From JANNRR01 sp043736155 (GTDB lineage: Bacteria > Pseudomonadota > Alphaproteobacteria > Rhodobacterales > Rhodobacteraceae), in the NCBI GenBank assembly GCA_043736155.1, contig JAYTDA010000037.1:7913-71912 (forward strand): a stretch of DNA of 64,000 nt, written 5' to 3'. Positions within the stretch are counted from its first letter, which is position 1. Every line of letters starts with the position of its first letter. The notes under the pieces were generated by a model. It saw only the letters and a list, made by a program, of their open reading frames with translations. It was not told the DNA's origin and did not search any database. Of this stretch, positions 62,741 through 64,000 are shown piece after piece. The position numbers and the translations under genes were made by a program.

Positions 62741-63226
62741 CTAGTCTTCCGCCTCTGCAAGGGCTTCTGTCGCGTGATCTGCTCCAGCGGTCTTGCCGGT
62801 GCTGCGGCGCAGTTTGATGATATACATGTCACCGCCCGCGACACCCTTCTGACGATTGACCTTGGCTTTGCCGAACGGCGGCAGGTTCAGTTCCTCGCCC
62901 GCAGCAAGGGCTTCTCCCAGCACCAGCAGCGTGGCTTCGACCACCTCCTTGATGTCCTTTTTCTTGACTTTCGCCTTGGCACCGACCCGGTCCAGCAGGT
63001 CCTTCTTGCGCAGCGAACCGGTGGCCCCTTCGCCTGACGCCGCATCCGCATCGGCGGTTTCATCCCCGGCGGCCAGAGCGGAACCGGCCCGTGCATTACC
63101 GGCCCGTGCGGAACCGGCCCTCGGCCCGCGCTCGGCGGCGGGTTTTGCCCCGGCGGCTGTGCCGGTTCTGCGCTTGGCAGAGGGGTCTTTCAGGGTGGTG
63201 CTGTCCACTTCGCTGTCACTGGCCAT
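62741..63226 (-). CDS. HU-family DNA-binding protein with N-terminal extension
   Basis: A 161-residue protein. The C-terminal ~90 residues form an HU/IHF-like domain (LRKKDLLDRVGAKAKVKKKD, IKEVVEATLLVLGEAL, LNLPPFGKAKVNRQKGVAGG). The first ~70 residues are a disordered tail with Ala-Gly-Ser-Arg repeats (ARAGNARAGSALAAG). It probably compacts DNA; the tail may modulate binding. lon normally lies directly upstream of an HU gene, but an RTX fragment is found between the two here. Confidence 0.88.
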   Translation of the reverse strand: MASDSEVDSTTLKDPSAKRRTGTAAGAKPAAERGPRAGSARAGNARAGSALAAGDETADADAASGEGATGSLRKKDLLDRVGAKAKVKKKDIKEVVEATLLVLGEALAAGEELNLPPFGKAKVNRQKGVAGGDMYIIKLRRSTGKTAGADHATEALAEAED

Positions 63227-63389
63227 GATTTCAGGGTGCCTTTCTTATTGGATTGCCCCTGTTTAGCGCAGCTTGGTAATCAAAGCCAGTTCTAGCCGCC
63301 GATTGTTGCAGCTTGGCCAACAGTGCATCTGCTGCGCCACGGCCCGGCAGCGATCACAACCCCGCGCTTCACCGCCACTGCATTGGACC

Positions 63390-63737
63390 GTGATCGCTTT
63401 GGCAACCGAAGGTTTGCAGGCGGTGGGTACCGCAGGGCGCGACGCGATCCGCGGATTTGATGGCGATGACACAATGACCGGTGGCGGTGGCCACGACGCC
63501 TTCATCTTTGGCACCGACAGCCGCAGCGGGCGCAGATCAACCGATGTGGTCCGCGATTATCAGGTGGGTCAGGATGTCATCGGGCTCGAAGGCGGCGCTT
63601 CGGTGCGCAGCATTGTCGATAATGGCTCTGCCATTGTCATCACGCTGGTGGGGGACGGCGACCGGATCATGGTCAGGGGGGCAGTGCTGAATGTGGCTGA
63701 CATCACCTTTGTTCAGGACAACTTTGACTTCAACTGA
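63390..63737 (+). CDS. RTX C-terminal fragment, about 115 residues
   Basis: The frame encodes GTAGRDAIRGFDGDDTMTGG and GGHDAFIFGTDSRSGRRSTD, then a beta-rich tail ending QDNFDFN. It has RTX nonapeptides and a shortened type I export signal. The frame is open back to 63273 but no ATG exists; GTG 63390 is only a possible start and lacks a ribosome site. It looks like the remnant of a larger RTX gene, or a small RTX protein. It interrupts the lon-HU neighbourhood. Confidence 0.6.
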   Translation: MIALATEGLQAVGTAGRDAIRGFDGDDTMTGGGGHDAFIFGTDSRSGRRSTDVVRDYQVGQDVIGLEGGASVRSIVDNGSAIVITLVGDGDRIMVRGAVLNVADITFVQDNFDFN

Positions 63738-63746
63738 GTGAAAAGC

Positions 63747-63777
63747 GGGGCGCGGCCTCTGCCGCGCCCCCTTTTTT
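63747..63777. terminator. Bidirectional terminator between the RTX fragment and lon
   Basis: GGGGCGCGG and CCGCGCCCC enclose a CCTCTG loop. A CTTTTTT tract follows on the plus strand and CGCTTTTC on the minus strand. It serves both the RTX fragment (+) and lon (-). Confidence 0.9.
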
Positions 63778-63790
63778 GGTTCCGCAGCCC

Positions 63791-64000
63791 TCAGTGCGCC
63801 GTGGCACCCGCCGCATCGTCGACCACGGCCACAGTCTTGCTCTGTGCCGCTGCTGCTGCCTCTTCGGCCACTTCGTCCCAGACCACCGGTTCCGGCATCC
63901 GCACCAGCGCCAGGCGCAGCACGTCGCGGACATGGGCGACCGGAATGATCGTCAACCCGGCTTTGACATTATCGGGTATCTCCAGCAGGTCCTTGGCGTT
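63791..64000 (-). CDS. lon: ATP-dependent protease Lon, C-terminal end (partial)
   Basis: The last 69 codons before the stop read NAKDLLEIPDNVKAGLTIIP, VAHVRDVLRLALVRMPEPVV and WDEVAEEAAAAAQS, the C-terminus of bacterial Lon. The NxKDL(x)EIP(D/E)NVK motif is diagnostic. The catalytic Ser/Lys and ATPase domains lie to the right of the window. The AAAAAQSKTVAVVDDAAGAT tail is typical of Rhodobacterales Lon. Confidence 0.93.
   Translation of the reverse strand, partial: NAKDLLEIPDNVKAGLTIIPVAHVRDVLRLALVRMPEPVVWDEVAEEAAAAAQSKTVAVVDDAAGATAH

Overview
The window is high-GC alphaproteobacterial chromosome, most likely from Rhodobacterales/Rhodobacteraceae. This rests on the order rpoZ-rel-DUF2062-pdxJ-acpS-lepB-rnc-era, the fmt plus multiple-def cluster, a lon-HU-tRNA-Val(CAC) block, and very large RTX proteins. 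No genome search was possible, so the assignment is by gene content only.

Layout. 1-2838 (-) is the N-terminal 946 codons of a secreted beta-helix/PKD/LamG-like protein running off the left edge. 2839-5134 is mostly non-coding around a gluconokinase and holds several strong hairpins. 5135-13417 (-) is housekeeping: DUF1491, era, rnc, lepB, acpS, pdxJ, DUF2062, bifunctional rel, rpoZ, folK. 13519-16250 (+) has a NYN-domain protein, ispH, rnhA and a TetR-type regulator. 16482-18914 (-) carries fmt and three tandem peptide-deformylase paralogues, one lacking catalytic residues. 19003-25395 carries a PatB/MalY aminotransferase, an L,D-transpeptidase, two GNATs and smc, followed by a decayed copy of the smc 3' end. 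26049-37168 is mixed: YbjN-like protein, glycosyltransferase, MltB-type transglycosylase, cobD/cobC, a broken ArsR gene with its intact SRPBCC partner, a divergent split MnmC-like pair, an EamA exporter and a PuuB-like oxidase. 37357-46368 (-) is a 3003-residue RTX protein. 46804-53452 (+) is a DUF2126-transglutaminase / ATP-grasp-alpha-E / transglutaminase cluster. 53942-58879 (-) is a tightly overlapping five-gene catabolic operon (CoA-transferase, enoyl-CoA hydratase, GMC oxidoreductase, SDR, Dabb) with a two-site operator candidate upstream. 59274-62504 (+) is a second RTX protein, then tRNA-Val, an HU-like protein, an RTX fragment and the lon C-terminus at the right edge.

Two features stand out. 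First, a structured, apparently non-coding repeat of about 350 bp occurs twice (35425-35792 and 53470-53811). Each copy lies between convergent genes, with compensatory stem changes and no codon-position bias in its substitutions. Second, a compact ATP-grasp/transglutaminase cluster predicted to make and process a peptide-like product sits beside a five-gene operon of unknown substrate. Three RTX or RTX-derived proteins plus the beta-helix protein are present, but no type I secretion transporter gene is visible in the window.
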